Origin: an uncultured Rickettsiales bacterium
Lineage (GTDB): Bacteria; Pseudomonadota; Alphaproteobacteria; Rickettsiales; UBA1997
Reading direction: 5' to 3'
Length of the DNA stretch: 7,581 nt
Assembly: GCA_948744995.1 (NCBI GenBank)
Contig: CAPZCD010000050.1
Location: forward strand, 1-7,581
Position 1 is the first letter of the stretch, and each line of letters starts with the position of its first letter. The position numbers were made by a program, and so were the translations under genes. The notes below the pieces were generated by a model, which ran no database searches, was not told the DNA's origin, and saw only the letters and a program-made list of their open reading frames with translations. Of this stretch, positions 1-6,833 are shown piece by piece.

Positions 1-108
1 CCTATCAGCTAAAAATAAGGATGAAGTTGGGATGAAAAGCGAGGTTGGGGTTAACTTATTAGTTATTTATATACCATAAGTTATAGTTTATAACAAATAA
101 TTTAGAGG

Positions 109-138
109 GAAAGAGGGAGGGCAGTCCTTGATTCTCTT
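109..138 (+). repeat. Possible degenerate copy of the inverted-repeat end seen at 4104-4135
   Basis: The purine-rich stretch GAAAGAGGGAGGGCAGTCC, followed by an ATTCT block, aligns with the right inverted repeat of the element at 3831-4135. About 20 positions match over roughly 30 columns, with two one-base gaps; the shared blocks are GAAAG, GGG, AGTCC and ATTCT. The orientation is that of a right end, so a related element would extend leftward beyond the window. The match is short and compositionally biased, so chance similarity is possible. Confidence 0.3.
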
Positions 139-151
139 AAATAATATTGTT

Positions 152-182
152 TTCATATTTATGAAATGTTACTATTTATAAT
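152..182 (+). promoter_or_regulatory. Candidate sigma70 promoter for the 730-residue gene
   Basis: A perfect TATAAT lies at 177-182, 27 bases before the ATG at 210. A weak -35 candidate, TTCATA at 152-157, sits at a long 19-base spacing. Transcription would start near 189, leaving a leader of about 20 bases without a Shine-Dalgarno sequence. In DNA this AT-rich, a TATAAT can occur by chance. Confidence 0.35.
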
Positions 183-209
183 AGTTACTTTCAACTGTAC
201 TCAAAAATA

Positions 210-2402
210 ATGGATGAAAATACAGCAGAACTAAATAGAGAAAAATTGGCCAAGATAGTCTTGCCAGATGGTAGATATTATTTTTCTGAAACAGATGGAT
301 TTGATATAAGAATTGACAATATAGTAGAAATTTTTGATGAAAAAGACAATAAAATTGGAACTCTCAGTAAAGAAAATATTAACTGGGACAATAAAGTAAT
401 TATTGAATATCCTGACAACAAAACCTATAAAGGTAAAATTACTGAAAACGGGAAATTAAATGATGAACACGGCGAAATTATATTTTTTAACGAATTAGAA
501 GTTATTAATCGTACTCTAAGCGGTAATTTTAATAATGGAGCATTACTAGGGGAATGTAAAATTATTTTTGATAAGAGCGACGAGTTTAAAAATCAAACTT
601 TTACCGGTGAACTTTTCTGCAGTTATGATGAACTTTCTAAAAGAAAATGCAAATTAACAGGAAAAGGTGAATTTACTTTCTTTGAGGGCAATATTCATAG
701 TTGTGAAAGTAATTTCATAGAGGGAAAAATGGTAGGGGTTGGCAGACTTACAATAGCTGATAAAGAAACTAGAGGACCTTTATATGCTCAAATATATGAT
801 GAAAATGGAATAATGGGAAGTATAGAATATGTGTTTGAATATGAAGGCAATTACTATAAAATGGTTGTTAATTATGATGAAATAAATAGAGCTTTAAATA
901 GAGGTGAAATAAATGAAACTGAAGATTTAAGGACGCATATAACACTTTGTGATAAAAGTGGTAATAAGATTAATAATTATGATATTAAACAATATGTTAA
1001 ACAATGTGCCAAGTACCAACTACAGAAAAAATTAGGAGTTAAAATTAATGAACCAGATGATTTGGATAACATAGGAAATGGTAGTACAGGTCTACAAAAT
1101 ATAATTATTTTAGCTGAACTAGTTGATAACATCAGAGCCCTAAATAGAGCGAGATTTGAAATAGAACGAAATGATCCTAATTGGCCGAGGAGCACCTATA
1201 ATAATATAGAATCATTATTAAATTCTTTTGGTTTAACAATGAATAGTCCGACAAATAACGGCGGTATATTATCATATTTACCCAACTTTATAGCACGTTA
1301 TTTTAGACTAACAAAAAATGTCAGTATACTACCTGCAAATAATGATTTAACATCTATAGATACACTATTGGATAGAGGTGTTAATTATATTTCCGTAAAT
1401 ATGCGGACTATATCCAGAGGGCATGAAATCTCTGTTGTAATTGACTTAAGGAAATTAAAAGAAAAGGGAAAGGGTTTTATTTATGTTTATGATAGCAGCA
1501 GAATTATTGATGACCCCAATAAAAATGAAAATTTATGGAATTTACAACTTTATTGTCTAATTTTTAGTCGTAACCAACAGAGGTTCGGTTCCTGCTGGCT
1601 TAACTCTAGTTGTTCCACTATAGTTTTTGCAGAACATCCTGAAATAATCGATGAAATTGCAAATGGTATAATAATACCTATAGAAAGAGAAAGACCATCT
1701 TATTTTGCGAAATTTCTAGCAATGATAACAGGGTCTATTACAGAATTTAATAAATCAAAAATTCCAGATGTTGAATTTAATAATTTGGAAATTTTTCAAA
1801 TGTTGAAATTACAAGAAGTATCTAGAGATTTTGGAATAGAAAGATTTGGAAAAAATTCTACAACTACTGGTAATAAGCCAAGGATGATACACCAAATAAT
1901 GAATGATAGAACCAGAAGAGTTATTTGGATAAAAACTAAAAAGTATATTGAAAAATCTGTATTGTTAAGCAATTTAAGACTTAAATTTGGCACATATATG
2001 ATATTGAATGTTATGACTGAAGAAAGAAGATTATCTAAAAACAATACTGTTAGTGTAAAAAACGTCAATTCAGAAGAAGAAACTAATAATTTGGTGAATG
2101 AAGAAGTAGATGAAGAGGGTAAAGTAGCAGTTAGAAAGCAAAGAGAAATAATAAACAAAAAATTAAAAGAATTGAATGCTAAGAGTTTGGAAGAAGTAGA
2201 TAAAAAATTGTTAGATAGATTTAAAGAAACAGTAGAAAGAAATGGTGTTGATGAAAAATCATTAGAAAAAGCAACTAAGGAATTGGAGCTGTTAAGTCCT
2301 GTTACAAGACTAGAATTATTGAAAAGAACAGATAAACAAATATCAAAAGAGCTGTGGGATATATTGCCGTTGCAATTAAGTGAGGAGATTGATAGGCCTT
2401 AA
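210..2402 (+). CDS. Putative effector: MORN-like repeats plus cysteine-protease-like domain
   Basis: I do not recognise this 730-residue protein as a named family. Residues about 73-183 contain four degenerate MORN-like units: YKGKITENGKLNDEHGEI at 73, then units near 103, 131 and 166, each with a [LF]xGxF/GxGxhxF-like pattern. Residues about 380-480 form a cysteine-protease-like core. It has GHEISVVIDLR (His405), FIYVYDSS (Asp428) and NQQRFGSCWLNSS (Gln456, Cys462). The order His-Asp-Gln-Cys, with Gln six residues before Cys, fits clan CE (Ulp1, YopJ and Rickettsiales or chlamydial deubiquitinase-like effectors). The Cys box alone also fits the papain active-site pattern Q-x3-G-x-C-W. Residues about 600-730 are charged and helical. 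There is no signal peptide or membrane segment, so any export would need a system such as type IV secretion. The start at 210 follows a TATAAT box; no Shine-Dalgarno sequence is visible. Inferred role: host-directed deubiquitinase, deSUMOylase, protease or acetyltransferase. The CDS call is secure; the function is tentative. Confidence 0.9.
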   Translation: MDENTAELNREKLAKIVLPDGRYYFSETDGFDIRIDNIVEIFDEKDNKIGTLSKENINWDNKVIIEYPDNKTYKGKITENGKLNDEHGEIIFFNELEVINRTLSGNFNNGALLGECKIIFDKSDEFKNQTFTGELFCSYDELSKRKCKLTGKGEFTFFEGNIHSCESNFIEGKMVGVGRLTIADKETRGPLYAQIYDENGIMGSIEYVFEYEGNYYKMVVNYDEINRALNRGEINETEDLRTHITLCDKSGNKINNYDIKQYVKQCAKYQLQKKLGVKINEPDDLDNIGNGSTGLQNIIILAELVDNIRALNRARFEIERNDPNWPRSTYNNIESLLNSFGLTMNSPTNNGGILSYLPNFIARYFRLTKNVSILPANNDLTSIDTLLDRGVNYISVNMRTISRGHEISVVIDLRKLKEKGKGFIYVYDSSRIIDDPNKNENLWNLQLYCLIFSRNQQRFGSCWLNSSCSTIVFAEHPEIIDEIANGIIIPIERERPSYFAKFLAMITGSITEFNKSKIPDVEFNNLEIFQMLKLQEVSRDFGIERFGKNSTTTGNKPRMIHQIMNDRTRRVIWIKTKKYIEKSVLLSNLRLKFGTYMILNVMTEERRLSKNNTVSVKNVNSEEETNNLVNEEVDEEGKVAVRKQREIINKKLKELNAKSLEEVDKKLLDRFKETVERNGVDEKSLEKATKELELLSPVTRLELLKRTDKQISKELWDILPLQLSEEIDRP

Positions 2403-2494
2403 TACTCTAAAAACAAGTAAAGTTGTCTAAGCAACCTCTGAGTAGCCAATTAGTTTTGTTTGCTTTTATAGAAAATTTTTTATACAAAGGATCT

Positions 2495-2525
2495 ATTGAA
2501 CTTTAGTCAAAAATACCTATATTAT
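2495..2525 (+). promoter_or_regulatory. Candidate heat-shock (RpoH-type) or sigma70 promoter of dnaJ
   Basis: ATTGAAC at 2495-2501 is followed 14 bases later by CCTATAT at 2516-2522. This resembles the alphaproteobacterial RpoH pattern (CTTGAA/C then CYTATNT). An ordinary sigma70 reading is also possible, with TTGAAC at 2496-2501 and TATTAT at 2520-2525 (18-base spacer). Either would give a leader of roughly 20 bases before the dnaJ ATG at 2550. The position directly upstream of a chaperone gene favours heat-shock control, but this is an inference. Confidence 0.4.
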
Positions 2526-2549
2526 ACAATAGTAGTTTATCAATAAATA

Positions 2550-3692
2550 ATGCCAAGAGATTATTATGAGGTTTTAGGAGTTAGTAAAACAGCAAGTCAG
2601 GATGAAATAAAGAAAGCGTACCGAAAAAAAGCAATGGAATACCATCCGGACAGGAATCCAGGTAATAAAGAAGCAGAAGCAAAATTTAAAGAGGCCACTG
2701 AGGCATATGATGTTTTACGTGATCCGGATAAGAAAGCTGTCTATGATAAATATGGACATAATGCGTTTAATAATAATGGGGCTGGCACCGGAGGATTTAG
2801 TGGTTTTGATGGTTTCCAAAGTGGTGGTTTTTCTGATTTTAGTGATATATTTAGCTCTTTTTCGGATATTTTTTCCGATATTGGTGGGAGCAGGAGGAGT
2901 AGTTCAAGAACTAGCGAAACGACCGGATCGGATTTGAGATATGATGTCAATATATCATTAGAAGAAGCCTGCAAGGGCAAAAATATAGATATAAGCTTTT
3001 CTACTATGGCTAAATGTGATGCATGTAATGGTACAGGTTCGGCTGATGGTAGTGGAAGTACAAAATGTCCTGATTGTAATGGTAGCGGTGTTAAAAGAGC
3101 ACAACAAGGCTTTTTTATTATGGAACAAACCTGCAGAAAATGTGGTGGTAGTGGCAAAGTTATAAAAAATCCTTGCAAAAAATGTAATGGAACAGGTAGG
3201 TTTAATAAGAATAAAACGTTAACTGTGAAGATTCCGGCCGGTGTGGATAATGGTAGCAAAATAAAACTTGCAGGAGAAGGGGAAGCAGGTTTGAATGGTG
3301 GTAAATCCGGAGATTTATTTGTTTTCGTTAATGTTAAAAAACATGATATTTTTACAAGAGATAAGAATGATCTATGTCTAAAAGTGGGTATATTACCAAC
3401 TACGGCTATGATAGGTGGAGATGTAGAAGTTCCAACTATAGATGGTGGTAAAGCCACTATAAAAATTCCGGCTGGAACTCAAGATGGAGACAAAATAAAA
3501 CTTACGGGAAAAGGTATGCCAGTTCTTGGTTCTGGTGGTAGAACAGGTAATTTGGTTGTTACAACTAAAATTGATATTCCGAAAAACTTAACTATGGAGG
3601 AAAAAAAGTTGATTGAAGAATTGGATAAAAAATTGCAGGAATCTAGGCAGACGTCAAATGGATTTTTTAAGAAGTGGTTTGGTAAGGAGTAA
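2550..3692 (+). CDS. dnaJ: Chaperone protein DnaJ (class A Hsp40)
   Basis: DnaJ is the cytoplasmic co-chaperone that delivers unfolded clients to DnaK and stimulates its ATPase. The 380-residue length is normal for a class A DnaJ. The J domain spans residues 3-70 and carries the diagnostic HPD at 32-34. A Gly/Phe-rich linker follows at about 76-113 and includes two SDIF motifs. The zinc domain has all four CxxCxGxG modules: CDACNGTG at 156, CPDCNGSG at 173, CRKCGGSG at 195 and CKKCNGTG at 209. The C-terminal client-binding and dimerisation domains complete the protein, with PAGVDNGSKIKL at 229 and PAGTQDGDKIKL at 307. The start begins with the typical MPRDYYEVLGV. No Shine-Dalgarno sequence is visible. 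dnaK and grpE are not adjacent; the upstream gene is the effector-like protein, 147 bases away. All key residues are intact, so it should be functional. Confidence 0.98.
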   Translation: MPRDYYEVLGVSKTASQDEIKKAYRKKAMEYHPDRNPGNKEAEAKFKEATEAYDVLRDPDKKAVYDKYGHNAFNNNGAGTGGFSGFDGFQSGGFSDFSDIFSSFSDIFSDIGGSRRSSSRTSETTGSDLRYDVNISLEEACKGKNIDISFSTMAKCDACNGTGSADGSGSTKCPDCNGSGVKRAQQGFFIMEQTCRKCGGSGKVIKNPCKKCNGTGRFNKNKTLTVKIPAGVDNGSKIKLAGEGEAGLNGGKSGDLFVFVNVKKHDIFTRDKNDLCLKVGILPTTAMIGGDVEVPTIDGGKATIKIPAGTQDGDKIKLTGKGMPVLGSGGRTGNLVVTTKIDIPKNLTMEEKKLIEELDKKLQESRQTSNGFFKKWFGKE

Positions 3693-3830
3693 GAGGGGTT
3701 AGATTTACCATATTTTACTAATATCTACTTGTATAATTGAATTTATTCTAAGAATACCCTGTACTTTCTGGATTGGGATGGGGAGTAAATTTAGGTCATT
3801 ATCAATAGATTTATATAAAAGTATATACCT

Positions 3831-3861
3831 AAACACAAATTCTGGCACTGCCCACCACTTT
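3831..3861 (+). repeat. Left arm of imperfect inverted repeat
   Basis: This 31-base arm runs from AAACACAAATTC to CCACCACTTT. It matches the reverse complement of 4104-4135 at 26 of 32 columns, with one gap. It forms one boundary of the putative mobile element between dnaJ and proS. Confidence 0.65.
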
Positions 3862-4103
3862 CACTTGACGTTTAAGATATTTAATCAAATTCTATTTTTT
3901 AAAGTTAAAATATATTGAAAAATAAGGAAAATATTATTTTAAACATAAATATATATGTATTTATAAAAAAGAATTGGTATTATTTTTATAAAATTGATAT
4001 TGAAGAGTTATTTATTTATATTTTCAGTGTATTTTAAGTAATAAAAACAATGTTAAAATTAATATGAATGTGATTTTTATAGCAAGCATTCAAAGATAAA
4101 GAG

Positions 4104-4135
4104 AAAGTGGCGGGTAGTCCCCAAATTCTGTGTTT
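4104..4135 (-). repeat. Right arm of imperfect inverted repeat
   Basis: This 32-base arm begins AAAGTGGCGGGTAGTCC on the plus strand and ends TTCTGTGTTT. It is the inverted partner of 3831-3861. A related but more degenerate sequence occurs at 109-138, suggesting the motif is a family present elsewhere in the genome. Confidence 0.65.
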
Positions 4136-4171
4136 GGATTAAACTAAATACGCTGTATGCTTACATCATGG

Positions 4172-4190
4172 TTATTTATTATATAAATAA
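4172..4190 (-). terminator. Weak AT-only hairpin downstream of proS
   Basis: TTATTTAT at 4172-4179 and ATAAATAA at 4183-4190 form a perfect 8-bp palindrome with a 3-base loop, 10-28 bases past the proS stop. It contains no G-C pairs and is not followed by a clean U-tract on the minus strand, so termination here is only a possibility. Confidence 0.2.
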
Positions 4191-4199
4191 ATGGAAAAT

Positions 4200-5465
4200 T
4201 CACCCAAACAAACCCAAAACAAAATTCTCATAACCATCAACACCAACCATAGTTTTTACCGGTTCAGCATTTTTATTATATTCAACAATTTCTAAACAAT
4301 TATCAGTTGTAATATTTCTCTCAGAAACAATAATTCTTATTGGTGCTCCCATTAAATCTGCATTAGCGAATTTTGAACCAGGCCTATCTTCAGTATCATC
4401 TATAATCGTTTCAATATTATGAGCAAGAAGGTATTTATAGATTTTACCACTAATATTGCTTATTTCTTCTGAAGAACCTATAGTTACAATATGGACTTTA
4501 TAGGGCGCGATCAATTTATTCCAAACATATTTTCCCAATTCTGCTTGTTCCAATATACAGGCGAAAGAGCGCCCAATTCCTATTCCATAGCAGCCCATAA
4601 TTGGATGTTTTTTAGTTCCATCTTCATCCGTATAGGTAACATTCATTGATTTTGTATATTTATAGCCAAGTTGGAATATATTTCCTATCTCAACCCCTCT
4701 TCTTTTTTCTAGAATCTTCCCACAATTTGGACATTTTTGCTCTTCATTTTGATCGGCAAACATTTCCTTATTAGATTTGTAGCTGCAGGAGCTACAAATA
4801 TATATAGTATCTTCTCCAACAGGTGAAATCATTTGAAATTCGTGAGAAATTTTACCGCCCATATCTCCAGTAGGAGCTAGAACACTAACTATATTATCCA
4901 AACCAATCAATTTATAAATTTTTTCATAGGCCAACAACATTTTATTATAGAATTCGTTCAAATCGTTCCAATCTCTATGGAATGAATAGGCATCTTTCAT
5001 AATAAATTCACGGCACCTTATCAGACCGGCTCTAACTCTCAGTTCATCTCTATATTTAGTTTGGATTTGATATAGTGAAAATGGTAGCTGCTTATAACTT
5101 TCTAAACAAAATCTTGCGTAGTCGGATACTATTTCCTCATGAGTTGGATTTAAAACGAAATCATTATTAGCTCGATTTTTGAATTTTAACAATACATCAA
5201 CCGAGTTGTAGCGATCACTCTCTTTCCATAAACTAGCTGGTGATGTAACAGGCATAAGAATTTCTTGGCAGTCTAGCTTATTCATCTCAGTTCTAATTAT
5301 ATTTTCTATGTTTCTTAATACCTTGATTCCTAATGGTGTGAACGTGTAAACGCCTGCTCCAGTTTGATATATATAGCCACCTTTTAGGGCTATTTGATGG
5401 CCCCTTGTATCGGCGTCACTTGGCAAAGTATGTAATCTTTTGATAAAAATATTGTTTATATGCAT
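4200..5465 (-). CDS. proS: Prolyl-tRNA synthetase, compact form without editing insertion
   Basis: This class II synthetase charges tRNA-Pro with proline in the cytoplasm. The 421-residue chain is much shorter than the roughly 570-residue E. coli enzyme because the editing (INS) domain between motifs 2 and 3 is absent. That compact form is the one I associate with alphaproteobacteria, including Rickettsia. Motif 1 lies near residues 50-75 (EILMPVTSP at 68). The ATP and proline site includes NPTHEE (106-111), TKYRDELRVRAGLIRCREF (136-154) and FIMKDAYSFH (154-163). GKISHEF lies at 204-210. A CSSC/CPNC cysteine pair (224-227, 245-248) precedes RRGVEIGNIFQLG. Motif 3 is GCYGIGIGRSFACILEQ (291-307). 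The anticodon-binding domain covers about 320-420 and includes DDTEDRPGSKFANAD (356-370). The ATG at 5465 gives the usual short N-terminus. proS lies 77 bases downstream of the 391-residue gene on the same strand. The protein appears complete. Confidence 0.97.
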   Translation of the reverse strand: MHINNIFIKRLHTLPSDADTRGHQIALKGGYIYQTGAGVYTFTPLGIKVLRNIENIIRTEMNKLDCQEILMPVTSPASLWKESDRYNSVDVLLKFKNRANNDFVLNPTHEEIVSDYARFCLESYKQLPFSLYQIQTKYRDELRVRAGLIRCREFIMKDAYSFHRDWNDLNEFYNKMLLAYEKIYKLIGLDNIVSVLAPTGDMGGKISHEFQMISPVGEDTIYICSSCSYKSNKEMFADQNEEQKCPNCGKILEKRRGVEIGNIFQLGYKYTKSMNVTYTDEDGTKKHPIMGCYGIGIGRSFACILEQAELGKYVWNKLIAPYKVHIVTIGSSEEISNISGKIYKYLLAHNIETIIDDTEDRPGSKFANADLMGAPIRIIVSERNITTDNCLEIVEYNKNAEPVKTMVGVDGYENFVLGLFG

Positions 5466-5485
5466 ATGTAATGTGTAAAATATGA

Positions 5486-5511
5486 TTTCTACTATAATAA
5501 TGTAGTAGAAA
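5486..5511 (-). other. Hairpin in the proS upstream leader
   Basis: TTTCTACTA at 5486-5494 and TAGTAGAAA at 5503-5511 form a perfect 9-bp stem with an 8-base loop. It sits 21-46 bases upstream of the proS ATG and about 32 bases beyond the stop of the upstream gene. It could be a weak terminator for that gene or a leader structure of proS. No U-tract follows it in the minus-strand direction. I see no T-box or other named riboswitch. Confidence 0.3.
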
Positions 5512-5542
5512 AAATCAATCTGGATGTTATAAATATACTAAA

Positions 5543-6718
5543 CTAATCGTTGCAAATACTCTTAAAATACATACTTTTTGAATAAATACTTCTAACTAAA
5601 TTATCGAATATTGTTGAATAATAGAGCTGCACAAATTTGTCTATAACATTGTTATCATTTTCTAAATTTTTTATTTGTTTATTAATTATAAATTTAGATT
5701 TAATTTCATAGAATTTTAGCTCCTTTTTCCTTGTATAAAGATTCCTAATTTCTATATAGTTATCTATTTTTTGCTGTTTTAGATCATTTAATAGGGCGAC
5801 TTGATCTTGATTGACAAATATGGCCTTATTCGCAGAAGATTTTATTACATTGCTATTTCTCAGAATATCAGTCATAACTCTAAACGAAAATGTGGGACTA
5901 AAAGAACTGTATAATAATGTCTCATTAGCCTCAGGCTTTAGATAATTATCAGCATCTATTATTGTAACTATAGTACTTGGTCTGTACTTATTTTCGCCGA
6001 ATCTTTTACTTTTTGTTAAAATAATACGATTATCATCTACTTCGCTTGGTATAATTGCCTTCGAAAGTTCATACATGTGATCGCATTCCTTTTTTTGATC
6101 TTCATTAAATAGTTTATTATTTTTGTGATTACCACACAATAGTAAGATTTTATATTTTTCATTTAGAAGACCTTCTTCTTTTAAGATAGCCAATTCTTCT
6201 TTTAAATTGCTAAGTTGTACTTTCATCAAAATATGATTGGTACCGAGAACTCTAACTTGTTTAAAACCACCTTGTTTTATCAAGTCTAATTTTTCATTAG
6301 GAGTTAAGTTTTTTATACTTGAATAATTAGTTAATTCTAAAACACTGAAAACATTATCCAAATCTTTAGAAAAATTATTCAAAGTTTCTAATTCTTGATC
6401 ATTTGTTATCAGAGTTTTAATGTTTTTAAATAATATTTTTCTATTTCTTAAATAAAATTCCTGTAATTTATCATTTATTGAAGAAAAATTCAGATTTTGA
6501 TTGTTTACTATGTAATTTTGTGCTTCTAAATCAGTTGGAAAATGGTCAACGCTACCAGTTAGCAACATTTTACCAAATATTAATAGTTTGACAAAGTTTA
6601 TAACTTTTACTTCACTTTTAAAACCAAAATCCTCTATGCTTCTAACTATACCAGCTTCATCTTGGCAAAAATCTTGCTTTTCCATTTTAGCTAAGGGTTC
6701 ATAAGTGTACACAAACAT
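5543..6718 (-). CDS. Hypothetical protein with faint DUF218/YdcF-like middle region
   Basis: I do not recognise this 391-residue protein with confidence. Residues about 150-290 resemble the layout of the DUF218/YdcF family. A strand-like VRVLGTNH at 155 is followed by a helix, then ILLLCGNHKN at 191, where the family has a SGG-like turn. Next come an acidic NEDQKKECDHMYEL segment, RIILTKSKRFGEN (231-243; the family has a SxnTxEN motif) and LLYSSFSPTFSFRVM (268-282; the family has VTSxxHxxRA). Most signature residues are changed, so homology is remote and catalysis doubtful. The N-terminal 150 residues and the C-terminal 90 are Asn/Lys-rich, probably helical, with no clear signal peptide. One moderately hydrophobic stretch (about 39-53) is too weak to call a membrane segment. 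Met12 is an alternative start. The gene has its own candidate promoter and lies upstream of proS on the same strand. The CDS call is sound; the function is unknown. Confidence 0.85.
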   Translation of the reverse strand: MFVYTYEPLAKMEKQDFCQDEAGIVRSIEDFGFKSEVKVINFVKLLIFGKMLLTGSVDHFPTDLEAQNYIVNNQNLNFSSINDKLQEFYLRNRKILFKNIKTLITNDQELETLNNFSKDLDNVFSVLELTNYSSIKNLTPNEKLDLIKQGGFKQVRVLGTNHILMKVQLSNLKEELAILKEEGLLNEKYKILLLCGNHKNNKLFNEDQKKECDHMYELSKAIIPSEVDDNRIILTKSKRFGENKYRPSTIVTIIDADNYLKPEANETLLYSSFSPTFSFRVMTDILRNSNVIKSSANKAIFVNQDQVALLNDLKQQKIDNYIEIRNLYTRKKELKFYEIKSKFIINKQIKNLENDNNVIDKFVQLYYSTIFDNLVRSIYSKSMYFKSICND

Positions 6719-6753
6719 TATTAATAATAAATTATGAATAACTAGATGAGTTT

Positions 6754-6781
6754 ATTCTAAATATAAAAATATAACAGACAA
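6754..6781 (-). promoter_or_regulatory. Candidate sigma70 promoter for the 391-residue gene
   Basis: Read on the minus strand, TTGTCT (6781-6776) and TAGAAT (6759-6754) are separated by 16 bases. The -10 box matches TATAAT at five of six positions and the -35 matches TTGACA at four of six. It would start transcription near 6747, about 29 bases before the ATG at 6718. It lies just beyond the hairpin that follows the barrel gene, consistent with a new transcription unit. Confidence 0.4.
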
Positions 6782-6833
6782 TACGTTGTAGCTTATTCTC
6801 CTCCAATAAACCAAAAATTTCCCTATAAAAGTT

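Larger units (their letters stand above)
3831..4135. mobile_element. MITE-like non-autonomous element bounded by inverted repeats
   Basis: The left end (3831-3861) and the right end (4104-4135) are inverted copies, identical at 26 of 32 aligned columns. Both arms share AAACACA, an AATT block, a GG(C)ACT(A/G)CCC core and a final CCACTTT. Weaker similarity continues inward for about 12 bases on each side. The interior, about 240 bases, is extremely AT-rich and has no ORF. This architecture fits a non-autonomous transposable element or a decayed insertion sequence lying between convergent genes. I found no clear target-site duplication. The ACACA-AATT-GG(A)CACTRCC layout recalls IS256/Mutator-type insertion sequence ends, but that is from memory and uncertain. 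Confidence 0.5.
3693..4199. other. 507-base non-coding gap between convergent dnaJ and proS
   Basis: No ORF of credible length lies here. The gap holds an AT-rich stretch after dnaJ (3693-3830), an inverted-repeat-bounded element (3831-4135), and a short spacer with an AT-only palindrome (4172-4190) just downstream of the proS stop. I see no strong intrinsic terminator with a U-tract for dnaJ, and no tRNA or other recognisable RNA. Confidence 0.7.

Noticed and set aside
52..94. Short AT palindromes (TAACTTAT/ATAAGTTA and GTTATA/TATAAC)
   Set aside because: Expected by chance in DNA this AT-rich; no gene-related position or conserved core was visible.
977..1195. A 72-residue minus-strand reading frame
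   Set aside because: It lies wholly inside the 730-residue gene and shows no recognisable feature or start context.
1796..2158. A 120-residue minus-strand hydrophobic reading frame
   Set aside because: It is antisense to the charged C-terminal part of the 730-residue protein; reverse complements of Lys/Glu codons give Phe/Leu/Ser, which mimics a membrane protein.
2429..2465. Possible terminator after the 730-residue gene (AAGCAA / TTGCTT)
   Set aside because: Only six base pairs with a 25-base loop and a poor U-tract; too weak to call.
2707..2937. A 76-residue plus-strand frame in the dnaJ Gly/Phe region
   Set aside because: It is an out-of-frame shadow of dnaJ.
2741..3457. A 238-residue minus-strand reading frame inside dnaJ
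   Set aside because: It is antisense to the fully recognisable DnaJ, has a composition dominated by Pro/Leu/Ser as expected for the reverse of Gly-rich codons, and shows no domain.
3693..4199. CRISPR array, tRNA or small RNA gene in the long gap
   Set aside because: No regularly spaced direct repeats and no cloverleaf or CCA-end pattern; only the inverted-repeat element is supportable.
6798..6804. A strong Shine-Dalgarno-like GGAGGAG on the minus strand
   Set aside because: No start codon with an open frame follows at a usable distance, so it does not mark a gene.
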